A stretch of 64,000 nt of DNA from DASZUK01 sp963745595 (GCA_963745595.1 CAVUYB010000011.1:62001-126000); one strand, 5' to 3'; positions 48,017 through 57,495 are shown, numbered from the stretch's first letter. Program-made: numbers and translations. Notes: generated by a model not told the origin, from the letters alone.

Positions 48017-48417
48017 CGTGAGGCCAGCCAGGCCTGGAGCAGGACGGTCGCGGCCGCGCTGTCGACCGACTGCCGGCGGGCGGGGCCGCGCTTACCCGCT
48101 TCGGCCAGCGCGGCTTCGGCCGACACCGTCGTCAGCCGCTCGTCGAACGTCTCGACCGGCACGGCGACCGCGGCCGCCAGCTCGTCGACCGCCGCCCGGG
48201 CCGCCTGCGCGGCCGGCCCCTCTCGGCCGTCGAGCGACAGTGGCAAGCCGACGACGACGACGGCCGCGTCGATCTCCGCGACGACGTCGGCGATGGCGCG
48301 GACCCAGTCGCCCTGCCGCTCGACGACGGGACGCGGAAAGGCCATCGTGCCGGCGGCGTCACTGACCGCCACCCCGATCCGTCGCTGGCCGAGGTCGACG
48401 GCGACGGCGCGGCTCAC
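48013..48417 (-). CDS. ruvX: Holliday junction resolvase-like RuvX/YqgF
   Basis: 134 residues, RNase H fold. VAVDLGQRRIGVAVSD holds the first acidic residue; VVVVGLPLSLDGREGPAAQA and VPVETFDERLTTVSAEAAL the others, and SVDSAAATVLLQAWL ends the protein. The family is implicated in 16S rRNA 5' maturation in E. coli. Tight overlaps with alaS upstream and mltG downstream give the conserved alaS-ruvX-mltG-aroE order. Confidence 0.92.
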   Translation of the reverse strand: MSRAVAVDLGQRRIGVAVSDAAGTMAFPRPVVERQGDWVRAIADVVAEIDAAVVVVGLPLSLDGREGPAAQAARAAVDELAAAVAVPVETFDERLTTVSAEAALAEAGKRGPARRQSVDSAAATVLLQAWLASR

Positions 48418-50978
48418 CGGTCGAGGAGGACCCGGCGGGCTTCGGCCAAGGCGTCGTCGAGCCGGGACGCGTCCCGGCCGCCGGCGACCGCCACGTCGGG
48501 CGAGCCGCCGCCGCCGCCCTGGACGATCTGGCCGACCTGCTTGACGAGCGCGCCGGCATCCGGCTCGCCGCCGGTGGCGATGGCGATCGCCACCTTGGCC
48601 CCGTCGGCGGTCCCGCCGACGACCGCGGCGCGCACGCCGTCCCGCCGCCGCACCGCCTGGGCGAGCGCCCTGAGCTCCTCGGCGGCCCGGCCGTCGCGGC
48701 GAGCGACGACGACGCCGTCCTCCGCCGCGGCCGCCAGCTCGGCCGCGTCGGCATCGACGGCCGAGCTCCGCAGGCGCGCCAGCTCCTTGTCGGTCGTCCG
48801 CTGGCGGTCGAGCAGCCGCTGCAGCGCGTCGACGACGCCGTCGGGCTCGACCTTCAGCAGCGTCGCCGCCTCCTGGACGAGCGCCTCGCGCCGCCGGGCC
48901 CGTTCGACGGTGGCCAGGCCGGTGACGGCCTCGATCCGCCGGGTGTTCGAGCCGATCGAGCCTTCCGAGACGATGGCGATCGGCCCGATCATGCCGAGGG
49001 CGTCGACATGGGTGCCGCCGCAGAACTCGAGCGAGTGCCGGCCGGCCCGGACGACCCGGACGACGTCGCCGTACTTGTCGCCGAAGAACGCCACCGCGCC
49101 CATCGCCTCGGCCTCGGCCCGACCGGCTTCCGTCGTCTCGACCGCGTCGTCGGTCAGGACGTCCGCATTGGCCATCTCGGCCACGGCGTCCAGTTCCTCG
49201 GGCGACGGCGCCGAGTGGTGCGCGAAGTCGAATCGCAGCCGGTCCGGCGCGACCAACGACCCCTGCTGACGGACGTGGTCGCCGAGCACGGTGCGGAGCG
49301 CGGCATGGAGGAGGTGCGTCCCGGTGTGGTTCCGTCGCAGCGCCTCCCGGCGCGGCCCGTCGATCGTCGCCAGTGCGTCCTGGTCGACGAAGAGGTCCCC
49401 CGTCACCTTGGCCCGGTGCGCGCTCAGACCCGGCAGCGCGGGCACCGTCTCGTAGACGTCGGCCCGGCCGGTCTCGGTGACGATCGTCCCGATGTCGCCG
49501 ACCTGGCCGCCGCCCTCGGCGTAGAACGGCGTCCGGTCGAGGAAGATCTCCGCGGTGCCCGGCTCCGACCCGGCCAGCACGCCGACCACCCGGGCCGGCA
49601 CGGCGTAGTGGTCCGGCGACCGCCCGACGAACGTCGTCGGCCCGTCGTCCTCGAGCAGGCCCCGGTAGGCGCCCTCGTCGGCCGCGGCCGGAACCTTCGC
49701 CGCCTGGCGGGCCCGGGCCCGCTGCTCGGCCATGCGCTCGTCGTAGCCCTCGCGGTCGACCGTCACGTCGGCTTCGGTCGCCAGCTCCTCGGTCAGCTCG
49801 ATCGGGAAGCCGTGGGTGTCGTGGAGCCGGAACGCGACGTCGCCGGACAGCGTTCCGCCGGCGTCGATCCCGGCCAGTGCCCCTTCGATGAGCGTCAGCC
49901 CGGTCCGCAGCGTCCGGTCGAACCCGGTCTCCTCCCGCTCGAGCACGGTCTGGACGACGTCGAGCGACTCCGTCAGCGTCGGGTACGCCGCCCCCATCAC
50001 CCGGGCCGACTCGTCGGCCAGGCCGGGCGTGACGAGCCCGGTCGCGCCGAGCCGGCGGGCCGCGAGCACGGCTCGGCGGATGACGCGGCGCAGGACGTAG
50101 CCGCGGCCGTCGTTCGACGGGATGACGCCGTCGGCGACGAGCATCGTCATCGCCCGACCGTGATCGGCGAGCACGCGGAGCGCGACGTCGGACCGGTCGT
50201 CGGCGCCGTAGCGGACGCCGGTCAGCTCCTCGGCCGCGGCGACCAGCGGGGCGAGAACGTCGGTGGCGAAGACCGAATCGGTGCCCTGGAGGATCGGCAG
50301 GATCCGCTCCAGCCCGGCGCCGGTGTCGATGCTCTTGCGCGGCAGGTCGTGCAGCGTCCCGTCGGCGGCCCGGTTGAACTGCATGAAGACCAGGTTCCAG
50401 ATCTCGACGAACCGCTCCGACCCCCCGTGCGCCGGACCGCCGGGCGCGCCGTAGGCGTCACCCTTGTCGAAGTAGATCTCCGAGCACGGGCCGCACGGAC
50501 CGGTCTCGCCCATCCCCCACCAGTTGTCCTCGCCCATCCGCTGGATCCGGTCCGCGGGCACGCCGATGGCGTCGCGCCAGATCTCCGCCGCGTCGTCGTC
50601 GGACTCGTGGACGGTGATCCACAGCCGGTCGGCGTCCATCCCGAGCACGTCGGTGACGAGGCCCCACGCGAACGGGATCGCCTCGGCCTTGAAGTAGTCG
50701 CCGAAACTGAAGTTGCCGAGCATCTCGAAGAAGGTGCAGTGCCGCGTCGTCGTCCCGACGAGGTCGATGTCGAGCGTCCGGAAGCACTTCTGCACCGACG
50801 TCGCCCGTGGCCACGGCGCGGTCTCGTCCCCGACGAAGTACGGCTTGAACGGGACCATCCCGGCGATCGTGAACAGGACCGTCGGGTCGTGCGGGATCAG
50901 GCTGGCCGACGGGACCACCTCGTGGCCGCGGCTGGCGAAGTACCCGGTGAAAGCGGCCCGGAGCTGGTTCGCGTCCAT
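48414..50978 (-). CDS. alaS: alanyl-tRNA synthetase
   Basis: Intact, 854 residues. Class II core: LRAAFTGYFASRGHEVVPSA, PHDPTVLFTIAGMVPFKPYF (motif 1 region), FFEMLGNFSFGDYFK (motif 2), GAGLERILPILQG (motif 3). Editing domain: RNHTGTHLLHAALRTVLGDH, and CGGTHVDALGMIG (zinc His/Cys set). C-terminal Ala/Arg-rich oligomerisation and DHHA1-type domain with GGGGSPDVAVAGGRDASRL. ATG 50978. Two small genes lie upstream on the same strand. Confidence 0.97.
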   Translation of the reverse strand: MDANQLRAAFTGYFASRGHEVVPSASLIPHDPTVLFTIAGMVPFKPYFVGDETAPWPRATSVQKCFRTLDIDLVGTTTRHCTFFEMLGNFSFGDYFKAEAIPFAWGLVTDVLGMDADRLWITVHESDDDAAEIWRDAIGVPADRIQRMGEDNWWGMGETGPCGPCSEIYFDKGDAYGAPGGPAHGGSERFVEIWNLVFMQFNRAADGTLHDLPRKSIDTGAGLERILPILQGTDSVFATDVLAPLVAAAEELTGVRYGADDRSDVALRVLADHGRAMTMLVADGVIPSNDGRGYVLRRVIRRAVLAARRLGATGLVTPGLADESARVMGAAYPTLTESLDVVQTVLEREETGFDRTLRTGLTLIEGALAGIDAGGTLSGDVAFRLHDTHGFPIELTEELATEADVTVDREGYDERMAEQRARARQAAKVPAAADEGAYRGLLEDDGPTTFVGRSPDHYAVPARVVGVLAGSEPGTAEIFLDRTPFYAEGGGQVGDIGTIVTETGRADVYETVPALPGLSAHRAKVTGDLFVDQDALATIDGPRREALRRNHTGTHLLHAALRTVLGDHVRQQGSLVAPDRLRFDFAHHSAPSPEELDAVAEMANADVLTDDAVETTEAGRAEAEAMGAVAFFGDKYGDVVRVVRAGRHSLEFCGGTHVDALGMIGPIAIVSEGSIGSNTRRIEAVTGLATVERARRREALVQEAATLLKVEPDGVVDALQRLLDRQRTTDKELARLRSSAVDADAAELAAAAEDGVVVARRDGRAAEELRALAQAVRRRDGVRAAVVGGTADGAKVAIAIATGGEPDAGALVKQVGQIVQGGGGGSPDVAVAGGRDASRLDDALAEARRVLLDR

Positions 50979-51013
50979 CCGGGCAGACTACCGGCGCTTT
51001 CGCACCTTGCGGT

Positions 51014-51325
51014 CTAGTGACGAACCCTCCGGGCGGCGTGCCGACCACGCGGCGCCGGCCGCTCCGGCGGCGCCGCCGGGGCCGTCGGCGGGACCGTCGT
51101 CCGCCGATCGAGCTCGGCCCACAGCTCGGCCTCCCGGCGGTCCCGCTCCTGGCGGCCGGCGTCGACCGCCGAGCGCACGCGATCGCCGATCTGGCGCACG
51201 GCCTCGTTGGCGACGTGGTTCGGCGAGAGCCTCGCCACCTGCCGGCGGATCCGCTGCTCGGCCCAGAGCGTGCCGGCCACGCCGGCGGCCAGGCCGGTGC
51301 CGAACCAGAACGGTCGTTTCATCAT
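51014..51325 (-). CDS. hypothetical protein with N-terminal membrane helix
   Basis: About 103 residues from ATG 51325, overlapping the stop of the DUF948-like gene (ATGA). MKRPFWFGTGLAAGVAGTLW is a likely membrane anchor; AEQRIRRQVARLSPNHVANE and a charged helical stretch follow, then a Pro/Arg-rich tail. Small proteins of this type occur before alaS in related genomes as I recall; function unknown. Confidence 0.55.
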   Translation of the reverse strand: MMKRPFWFGTGLAAGVAGTLWAEQRIRRQVARLSPNHVANEAVRQIGDRVRSAVDAGRQERDRREAELWAELDRRTTVPPTAPAAPPERPAPRGRHAARRVRH

Positions 51326-51699
51326 CGTCGCTCCCACCTGATCATGGCCGGCTCCCGGAGCCGGCGCAGCCCGCCGGCCGTCCCGGCCCGGAAGGCGAGC
51401 ACCTTCACGACCGGATTGGCGAATGCCCGCTGGGCCAGCTTCGACGCGGAGTCGACGGTGGCCGTCACGGACTCAGTGTCCTCGAGAACGGCCTCGACCC
51501 GAGCCATCTCCGACGTCGCGTACCCGACCGCCTCGCGAGCCTCGGCGACCAGCGGCACCGTCTCGCCGCGCAGCCGTTCGATGCCCCGTTCGAGCCGCCG
51601 GACCTGCCCGACGAGGACGACCGCGGCGGCCACGCCGACGATGGCCGCGACGCACGCCACGACTGCGGCCACGAGGACGACGACATCGACCGCAGCCAT
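51322..51699 (-). CDS. DUF948-like membrane-anchored coiled-coil protein
   Basis: 125 residues. MAAVDVVVLVAAVVACVAAI and VGVAAAVVLVGQVRRLERGI form an N-terminal helix running into a coiled coil (RLRGETVPLVAEAREAVGYA, MARVEAVLEDTESVTATVDS), then VVKVLAFRAGTAGGLRRLR. The pattern is that of DUF948 proteins in Gram-positive bacteria. It precedes the 51014-51325 gene and alaS and is probably the first gene of that transcript. Confidence 0.7.
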   Translation of the reverse strand: MAAVDVVVLVAAVVACVAAIVGVAAAVVLVGQVRRLERGIERLRGETVPLVAEAREAVGYATSEMARVEAVLEDTESVTATVDSASKLAQRAFANPVVKVLAFRAGTAGGLRRLREPAMIRWERR

Positions 51700-51810
51700 C
51701 CCCGGACCCTACCGCCGCCCGCCTCCGAAGTGGTGCTTCCGGGCGCCGTCTGGGCGCCCTCCGGACGCCGTCCGGACGGCGTCTGTCCAAGCCCACTGTC
51801 CCCTCCAGCC

Positions 51811-51890
51811 GATTGAAAAACAACGATTTTATATTTATTGAATTATTCCTGCAACTTTGTTTCAGATCGGTCTACACTGGCATTCAGCGG
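51811..51890 (+). promoter_or_regulatory. A/T-rich upstream region of the sugar ABC operon
   Basis: The stretch 51811-51870 is strikingly A/T-rich for this genome (TTGAAAAACAACGATTTTAT and following) and lies 45-125 nt before the binding-protein ATG. It contains TATATT (51830) and TACACT (51873) as possible -10 boxes, but no -35 with normal spacing is clear. Probably the promoter/operator region; exact elements unresolved. Confidence 0.4.
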
Positions 51891-51934
51891 GCGATAACCG
51901 CGAGAAATTGCTCTATATAGAAGGGGGTGGCGCG

Positions 51935-53143
51935 ATGTTTGCATCGCGAATCGGAAAACTCCTCATCACCGGGGCAGCAGCCGGGGCGCTGGTAGCGGCC
52001 GGGACGGGGGCGGCGATCGCCGGCGGCGGGGTCGCTAGTGCGGCGTCGAAGGGCCCGTCGACCCTCCCGGTGTCGTCGTTCACCAACAACTTCTCGGCCA
52101 TGACCCATCTCCAGACGCTGGCGGCCGCCGGGCACGGCAAGGTGGCGGCCATCCTGCCCGACACGACGAGCTCGACCCGGTACGTCGAGTTCGACGCCCC
52201 CGACCTCTCCCGGGCGTTCTCCCGGGCCGGCCTCAAGCCGTCGGAGTACACCATCCAGAACGCCCAGGGCAGCGACGCCACGCAGCTGACGGACGCCGAG
52301 ACGGACATCACGAACGGGGCGACCGTCCTGCTCGTCGACCCGCTCGACTCCGGCGTCGGCACGTCGATCGAGAGCTACGCCAAATCCCACGGCGTCGACG
52401 TCATCGACTACGACCGGCTGACCCTCGGCGGCAGCCGCGAGTACTACGTCAGCTTCAACAACGTCCAGGTCGGCAAGTTGATCGGCCAGGGCCTCGTGAG
52501 CTGCGTCGCCGCCTGGCACGTCAAGAAGCCCGAGGTCGTCGTCATGCACGGCGCACCGACGGACAACAACGCCACGCTGTTCGCCCAGGGCTACGACGGC
52601 GTGATGAAGTCGTACTTCAGCTCCGGCAAGTGGGTCGACGTCACCAACACCGCCGGCACGTGGACAACATCGCAGGCCGAGTCGGAGTTCCAGGACGCGT
52701 ACACCGCCCATCCGAACATCAACGCCGCACTGATCCCGAACGACGAGACCGGGGCGCCGATCATCACGTACCTACAGACGCTGCACATCGCGCCGAAGAC
52801 GTTCCCGACGACCGGCCAGGACGCGACGCTGGTCGGGCTGCAGAACATCCTCGCCGGTTACCAGTGCGGCACCGCGTACAAGCCGATCTACCTCGAAGCC
52901 CAGGGGGCGGCCGCCCTCGCGCTGTACCTGCGGGCCGGGCAGAAGCCACCGGCGGACCTGGTGAACAGCACGACGGAGGACACCACCGCCCACGTCGCCG
53001 TCCCCTCGGTGCTGCTCACGCCGGAGTGGGTCACCACGGCGAACATGAACTCGACGATCGTCAAGGACAAGTTCGTCCCGGTGACACAGCTCTGCAGCGG
53101 CAACTACGCCACCGACTGCAAGGCCGCCGGGATCACCCCATAG
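51935..53143 (+). CDS. sugar ABC transporter substrate-binding protein (XylF-like)
   Basis: 402 residues, periplasmic-binding-protein type 1 (ribose/xylose class). Sec signal peptide IGKLLITGAAAGALVAAGTG without a lipobox cysteine, then GKVAAILPDTTSSTRYVEFD, DAETDITNGATVLLVDPLDS, GVDVIDYDRLTLGGSREYYV, SFNNVQVGKLIGQGL, PNINAALIPNDETGAPIITY and LVGLQNILAGYQCGTAYKPI. The DYDR and SFNN segments resemble xylose-binding proteins. ATG 51935 is preceded by AAGGGGG at 51921-51927. The adjacent ATPase ATG follows the stop directly. Confidence 0.85.
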   Translation: MFASRIGKLLITGAAAGALVAAGTGAAIAGGGVASAASKGPSTLPVSSFTNNFSAMTHLQTLAAAGHGKVAAILPDTTSSTRYVEFDAPDLSRAFSRAGLKPSEYTIQNAQGSDATQLTDAETDITNGATVLLVDPLDSGVGTSIESYAKSHGVDVIDYDRLTLGGSREYYVSFNNVQVGKLIGQGLVSCVAAWHVKKPEVVVMHGAPTDNNATLFAQGYDGVMKSYFSSGKWVDVTNTAGTWTTSQAESEFQDAYTAHPNINAALIPNDETGAPIITYLQTLHIAPKTFPTTGQDATLVGLQNILAGYQCGTAYKPIYLEAQGAAALALYLRAGQKPPADLVNSTTEDTTAHVAVPSVLLTPEWVTTANMNSTIVKDKFVPVTQLCSGNYATDCKAAGITP

Positions 53144-53929
53144 ATGACCACGGAGCAGCGGGGCGGCCCGGGCGACGGTCGCCCCCCGCTGCTCCGACTG
53201 GAGGGCATCTCCAAGAGCTTCGGCGCAGTCCGAGCCCTCGACCGCGTCGACCTGGACATCCCCGAGGGCCAGGTGACCGCTCTGGTCGGCGACAACGGTG
53301 CCGGGAAGTCGTCGCTGATCAAGACGGTCGCCGGCCTCTGGGCGCCTGACGCCGGCCGCATCCGCTGGCAGGGCGAGCCGGTCACGCTCCGCAATCCGAA
53401 GGACGCCGAGCAGCTCGGCATCACGACGATCTACCAGGATCTCGCGCTCTGCGACAACCTCGACATCGTCCAGAACATGTTCCTCGGCCACGAGCTGCTG
53501 CGGCACGGCATCCTCGACGAGTCGTCGATGGAGATCGCCGCCCGCGACACGCTCCGCGAGCTGGCCGTGACGACGGTGCGGTCGATCCGCCAACCCGTCG
53601 CCTCCCTGTCCGGGGGCCAGCGACAGTCGGTGGCGGTAGCCAAGGCGGTCATGGCGAAGGCCCGGTTGGTCATCATGGACGAGCCGACCGCCGCGCTCGG
53701 CGTGTCCCAGACCGAGCAGGTCCTCGCCCTCATTCGGCGGCTGGCCGATCAGGGCGTCGCCGTCCTCATGGTCTCGCACAACCTCAACGACGTCCTCCGC
53801 GTCGCCGACCGGATCGCCGTCCTCTACCTCGGCCGGCTGGCCGTCGACGGGCCGGCGGCCGACTTCGACCTGCAATCGGTCGTCGAGTACATGACGGCCG
53901 GCGCCCGCTCCCGGCCGGAGGCGAGCTGA
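53144..53929 (+). CDS. sugar ABC transporter ATP-binding protein (single domain)
   Basis: 261 residues with one ABC domain: Walker A VGDNGAGKSSLIK, Q-loop TTIYQDLALCDNLDIVQNMF, signature VASLSGGQRQSVAVAKAV, Walker B ARLVIMDEPTAALG and H-loop VLMVSHNLNDV. Sugar importers such as XylG/RbsA carry two fused ABC domains; this is the single-domain FrcA-like form, presumably a homodimer. Between the binding protein and permease, with 0- and 2-nt gaps. Confidence 0.9.
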   Translation: MTTEQRGGPGDGRPPLLRLEGISKSFGAVRALDRVDLDIPEGQVTALVGDNGAGKSSLIKTVAGLWAPDAGRIRWQGEPVTLRNPKDAEQLGITTIYQDLALCDNLDIVQNMFLGHELLRHGILDESSMEIAARDTLRELAVTTVRSIRQPVASLSGGQRQSVAVAKAVMAKARLVIMDEPTAALGVSQTEQVLALIRRLADQGVAVLMVSHNLNDVLRVADRIAVLYLGRLAVDGPAADFDLQSVVEYMTAGARSRPEAS

Positions 53930-53931
53930 CG

Positions 53932-55191
53932 ATGAGCGAGCCGGAGGACCGTGGCCGATCGCCGATGCCCGAGGTCGTCGCCGACTCGCTCGGCGAGTAC
54001 CTGCGGGCCTGGTGGACCCGGATCAAGGGTGGTGACAGCGGCGTCCTGCCGATCCTCGCCGGCCTGGCGATCATCATCGTGATCTTCCAGGTTCAAGAGC
54101 CGGTCTTCCTGTCGGCCGGCAATATCGTCAACCTGCTGACCCAGGCCGCGGTCTTCGTGCTGCTCGGGCTGGCCGAGATCTTCGCGCTCGTGCTGAGCGA
54201 GATCGATCTGTCGACCGGGTTCGTCGCCGCGGTCGGTGGGATGATCATCGCCGAGCTGCTCGCCAGCCCGAACAACTGGCCGTGGTGGTCGGCCGTCCTC
54301 GCCGGCCTGGCCGCCACCGCGGCCATCGGCGCCCTACAGGGCACGCTCATCACCCGGCTCCGGCTGCCGTCGTTCATCGTCACGCTGGCCGGCCTGCTCG
54401 GCTGGGAGGGCGTGCTCATCTGGCTGGCGGACATCGACAAGGGCGCGGTCGGCGGCGTCGTCCGGATCAACAACAGCGTCGTCTACAACCTGGTCAACGG
54501 GAACATGAGCCCGGTCGCCGGTTGGGTGACGCTCGTCGTGGTCGTGGGCCTGTACGCGGTGATAACCGTGACCCGCACCGTCCGCCGTCGCCGCCAGGGG
54601 CTGAGCGCGCCACCGCTCAGCATCACCGTCGCCACGATCGCGGTCGTCGCCGTCGTCGGCGTCGCCCTCGTCGTCGTCTGCAACGTCAACCGCGGCTCGC
54701 TCGTCCCCCTCCAGGGCATCCCGTGGGTCGTTCCGTTCGTCCTCGCGGTCGTCCTGGCCTGGTCCTGGCTGTTCGCCCGCACGAGGACGGGGCGGTACCT
54801 GTACGCCATCGGCGCCAACCCGGAGGCGGCCCGGCGGGCCGGCATCAACGTCGCCCGGGTCCGGACGATCGGCTTCATGATGGCCAGCCTGACCGCGGGG
54901 ATGGCCGGCCTCGTCTACGAGTCCCGCCTCGGCTCGATCGCCACCGACGTCGACGGCGGCACGCTCGTCCTCTACGCGGTGGCCGCCGCGGTCATCGGCG
55001 GCGCCAGCCTCTTCGGCGGCCGGGGCAAGCCGGTCCACGCCCTCCTCGGCGGCGTCGTCATCGCCGCGGTCTACAACGGCCTGGGGCTGCTCGGCGTCAG
55101 CGCAGCCGGCCAGGACATGGCCACCGCGCTCGTGCTGCTCGCCGCGGTCAGCGTCGACTCGCTCGTCCGGCGGCGCGGCCGATCAGCCTGA
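53932..55191 (+). CDS. sugar ABC transporter permease (XylH-like)
   Basis: 419 residues, BPD_transp_2 family. Helices LAIIIVIFQVQEPVFLSAGN, AAVFVLLGLAEIFALVLSEI, FVAAVGGMIIAELLA, VTLVVVVGLYAVITVTRTVR, TVATIAVVAVVGVALVVVCN and more. The coupling segment YAIGANPEAARRAGINVARV and IGGASLFGGRGKPVHALLGG are family-diagnostic. The central extension (RRRRQGLSAPPL) is typical of XylH. The stop overlaps the convergent enoyl-CoA hydratase by 9 nt. Confidence 0.9.
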   Translation: MSEPEDRGRSPMPEVVADSLGEYLRAWWTRIKGGDSGVLPILAGLAIIIVIFQVQEPVFLSAGNIVNLLTQAAVFVLLGLAEIFALVLSEIDLSTGFVAAVGGMIIAELLASPNNWPWWSAVLAGLAATAAIGALQGTLITRLRLPSFIVTLAGLLGWEGVLIWLADIDKGAVGGVVRINNSVVYNLVNGNMSPVAGWVTLVVVVGLYAVITVTRTVRRRRQGLSAPPLSITVATIAVVAVVGVALVVVCNVNRGSLVPLQGIPWVVPFVLAVVLAWSWLFARTRTGRYLYAIGANPEAARRAGINVARVRTIGFMMASLTAGMAGLVYESRLGSIATDVDGGTLVLYAVAAAVIGGASLFGGRGKPVHALLGGVVIAAVYNGLGLLGVSAAGQDMATALVLLAAVSVDSLVRRRGRSA

Positions 55192-55920
55192 CCGTATCGC
55201 CGCCTGGGCGCGCCGCACGGCGGCGTCGAACGCCGGCCGAGCCATCGACCACTCCTGCGCCTCTCGCTCGAGCTCGATCGCGTCGTCGACGTTGTCAATG
55301 CTGGCCCGGAGCGTCGCCTTCGTCCGGGCGACCAGCTCGGCGTCCCGACCGGCCGCCCGGGTAGCCAAGGCCACGGCGGCCGGCTCGAGCTCGTCCTCGG
55401 CGACGCATCGCCAGGCCAAGCCGTGCTCGACCGCCTCGGCGCCGTCGAGGACGTCGCCCATCAGGACGAGGGCGGCTGCACCCTGGCTGCCAATGCGCCG
55501 TTGGAGGAGCCACAGGTGGCCACCGCCCGGGTGGATCCCGACGTCCAGAAAGCGCGGGTCGAACCGGGCCGATGGGGAGACGAGCACCACGTCACAGCAG
55601 AGTGGCAGGTTCACCCCGGCGCCGATGGCCGGTCCGGCCACCGCGGCGACCGTCGGCACCGGCGCCGCCAACAGGGCCCGGAAGCCGCGGTAGCTGTCGA
55701 TGAGCGGGGCTGTCCGTTCCCGCAGGCTGTCGAGCGAGCCGCCGGCGCAAAAGACCGGCGGGTCGGCGCAGACGACCAGGGCCCGAGCCCCGCTCGCCAG
55801 CGCGCCCTCGACGGCCGCCTCCAGTGCCCGGGTCATCGCCGGCGAGAGGGCGTTGCGTCGGGCGGGGTCGGTCAGCCGGAGGGTGGCCACCCCGTCGTCC
55901 AACGTCGTCGTCACCAGCAT
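55183..55920 (-). CDS. enoyl-CoA hydratase/isomerase family protein
   Basis: 245 residues from ATG 55920 (MLVTTTLDDGVATLRLTDPA). Crotonase fold: RRNALSPAMTRALEAAV, VVCADPPVFCAGGSLDSL (oxyanion hole), VAGPAIGAGVNLPLCCDVVL (second oxyanion glycine and catalytic region), FLDVGIHPGGGHLWLLQRRI. It lies divergent to the acyl-CoA ligase (18-nt gap), suggesting a shared regulatory region and a joint acyl-CoA pathway. The second catalytic acid at the usual place is not obvious, so the exact reaction is open. Confidence 0.88.
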   Translation of the reverse strand: MLVTTTLDDGVATLRLTDPARRNALSPAMTRALEAAVEGALASGARALVVCADPPVFCAGGSLDSLRERTAPLIDSYRGFRALLAAPVPTVAAVAGPAIGAGVNLPLCCDVVLVSPSARFDPRFLDVGIHPGGGHLWLLQRRIGSQGAAALVLMGDVLDGAEAVEHGLAWRCVAEDELEPAAVALATRAAGRDAELVARTKATLRASIDNVDDAIELEREAQEWSMARPAFDAAVRRAQAAIRSG

Positions 55921-55938
55921 CCTCCTATATTGCTGCTC

Positions 55939-57495
55939 ATGGAGCCCGTCGTGCACCGACCAGGCGCCACCGCGGACGAGACGCTCCGAGCCGTCGCCGA
56001 GGTCCACGGCGACCGGGACGCGTACGTCGAGGCCGGTGGCGACCGCCTGACGTTCGCCGAGTGGGACGCCGCGGCCGACGGCACCGCGGCCGCGCTGGCC
56101 GAGCTCGGCGTCCGCGAGGGCGACGTCGTCGCCCTCCTGCTGCCGTCGTCGGCCGACTACGCGGTCTGTTACCAGGCGGCGATGCGGCTCGGCGCGATCA
56201 CGTCGGGGATCAACCCGCGGCTCGGCCCGACCGAGGTGGCGAGCATTCTGCGGCGCAGCCGACCCCGGGTCGTCGTCGGCCCGCTCTCGCTGCGACCTCC
56301 CGGTGCCAGGAAGTCGCCCGGCGGTGCCCGGCCAGACACGGACGGTGCCTGGCCGAACCCAATCGCGCCGGGCACCACCGTCGTCGACCGGGCCGAGCTC
56401 CGATCGTGGCGCACGCTCGACCGCCCGGCCGACCTCCCCGCGCCGGACCCGGCCCGGCCGGTCGCGGTCGTCTGGACGAGCGGGACGACCGGCGATCCGA
56501 AGGGCGCGGTCTTCGACCACCGGAACCTGGCGGCCGTCTCGGTCGGCGCGGGACCACTCCGAGCGCCGTTCGACCGGCGGATCTCGCCGACGCCGTTCTC
56601 CCACGTCGCGTACATGACGCACCTGATCGAGGAGATCGAGTACGTGATCACGACGATCGTCCCGGCGACGCCGTGGAAGGCCGACGCGGTGCTCGCCCAG
56701 ATGGCCGCCGAACGGGTCACGGTCGGCCAGGGCGTCCCGTCGCAGTGGCGGCTCCTCCTCGACCGGCCCGAGTTCGACGATGCCGATCTCGGCGCGCTGC
56801 GGATCTGCGGCACGGGAGCCGCGCCGGTGCCGCCGAGCCTCGTCCGGGAGATGAAGGCGCGGCTCGGCGTCCCGGTCGTCATCGGCTACACGAGCACCGA
56901 GGCCGCGCTGACGACCGGCTCGCGGCCGGACGACAGCCCGGACGTCATCGCCCGGACGGTCGGCCGGGCCCGGGAGAACGTCGCCATCCGGGTCGTCGAC
57001 GACGACGGCCGGGTGGTGCCGGACGGCGACGTCGGCAACGTCGAGTGCCGTTCCGACGCGGTCATGCGCGGCTACTGGGAGGACGCGGAGCGGACGGCCG
57101 CGGTGCTGCGGCCGGACGGCTGGCTCCGCACCGGCGACGGCGGTTGGCTGGACGGCGACGGGTACCTGACGCTGGTCGGGCGGCGCACGGAGATGTACCT
57201 GCGCGGCGGCTACAACGTCTACCCGGTCGAAGTCGAGCGGGTCATCTCCGAGCTGCCGTCCGTCTCGCAGGTCGCGGTCGTCAGCCGGCCGGACCCCGTC
57301 CTCGGCGAGATCGGCGTGGCGTTCGTCGTGCCGGCCGGGCCGCCGCCGTCACGCGACGAGGTCCGGGCGTGCGTGAAGCGGTCGATCGCCGACTACAAGG
57401 CCCCCGACGTCGTCGAGATCGTCGCCGAGCTCCCGTTGACGGCCGTCGGCAAGGTCGACAAGCGGGCGCTCGGCGAGCGGGCTCAAGCCATGTAG
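55939..57495 (+). CDS. AMP-dependent acyl-CoA synthetase/ligase
   Basis: 518 residues, activating a carboxylic acid to its CoA ester. P-loop AVVWTSGTTGDPKGAVFDHR, substrate/adenylate sites VIGYTSTEAALTTG, WLRTGDGGWLDGDGYLTLVG, RRTEMYLRGGYNVYPVEVER, and PLTAVGKVDKRALGE (catalytic Lys). A Pro/Gly/Asp-rich insert around residues 115-135 (GARKSPGGARPDTDGAWPN), with short DNA repeats, looks like an expansion. The 3' end overlaps the convergent MaoC gene by 13 nt. Substrate not predictable from sequence alone. Confidence 0.9.
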   Translation: MEPVVHRPGATADETLRAVAEVHGDRDAYVEAGGDRLTFAEWDAAADGTAAALAELGVREGDVVALLLPSSADYAVCYQAAMRLGAITSGINPRLGPTEVASILRRSRPRVVVGPLSLRPPGARKSPGGARPDTDGAWPNPIAPGTTVVDRAELRSWRTLDRPADLPAPDPARPVAVVWTSGTTGDPKGAVFDHRNLAAVSVGAGPLRAPFDRRISPTPFSHVAYMTHLIEEIEYVITTIVPATPWKADAVLAQMAAERVTVGQGVPSQWRLLLDRPEFDDADLGALRICGTGAAPVPPSLVREMKARLGVPVVIGYTSTEAALTTGSRPDDSPDVIARTVGRARENVAIRVVDDDGRVVPDGDVGNVECRSDAVMRGYWEDAERTAAVLRPDGWLRTGDGGWLDGDGYLTLVGRRTEMYLRGGYNVYPVEVERVISELPSVSQVAVVSRPDPVLGEIGVAFVVPAGPPPSRDEVRACVKRSIADYKAPDVVEIVAELPLTAVGKVDKRALGERAQAM

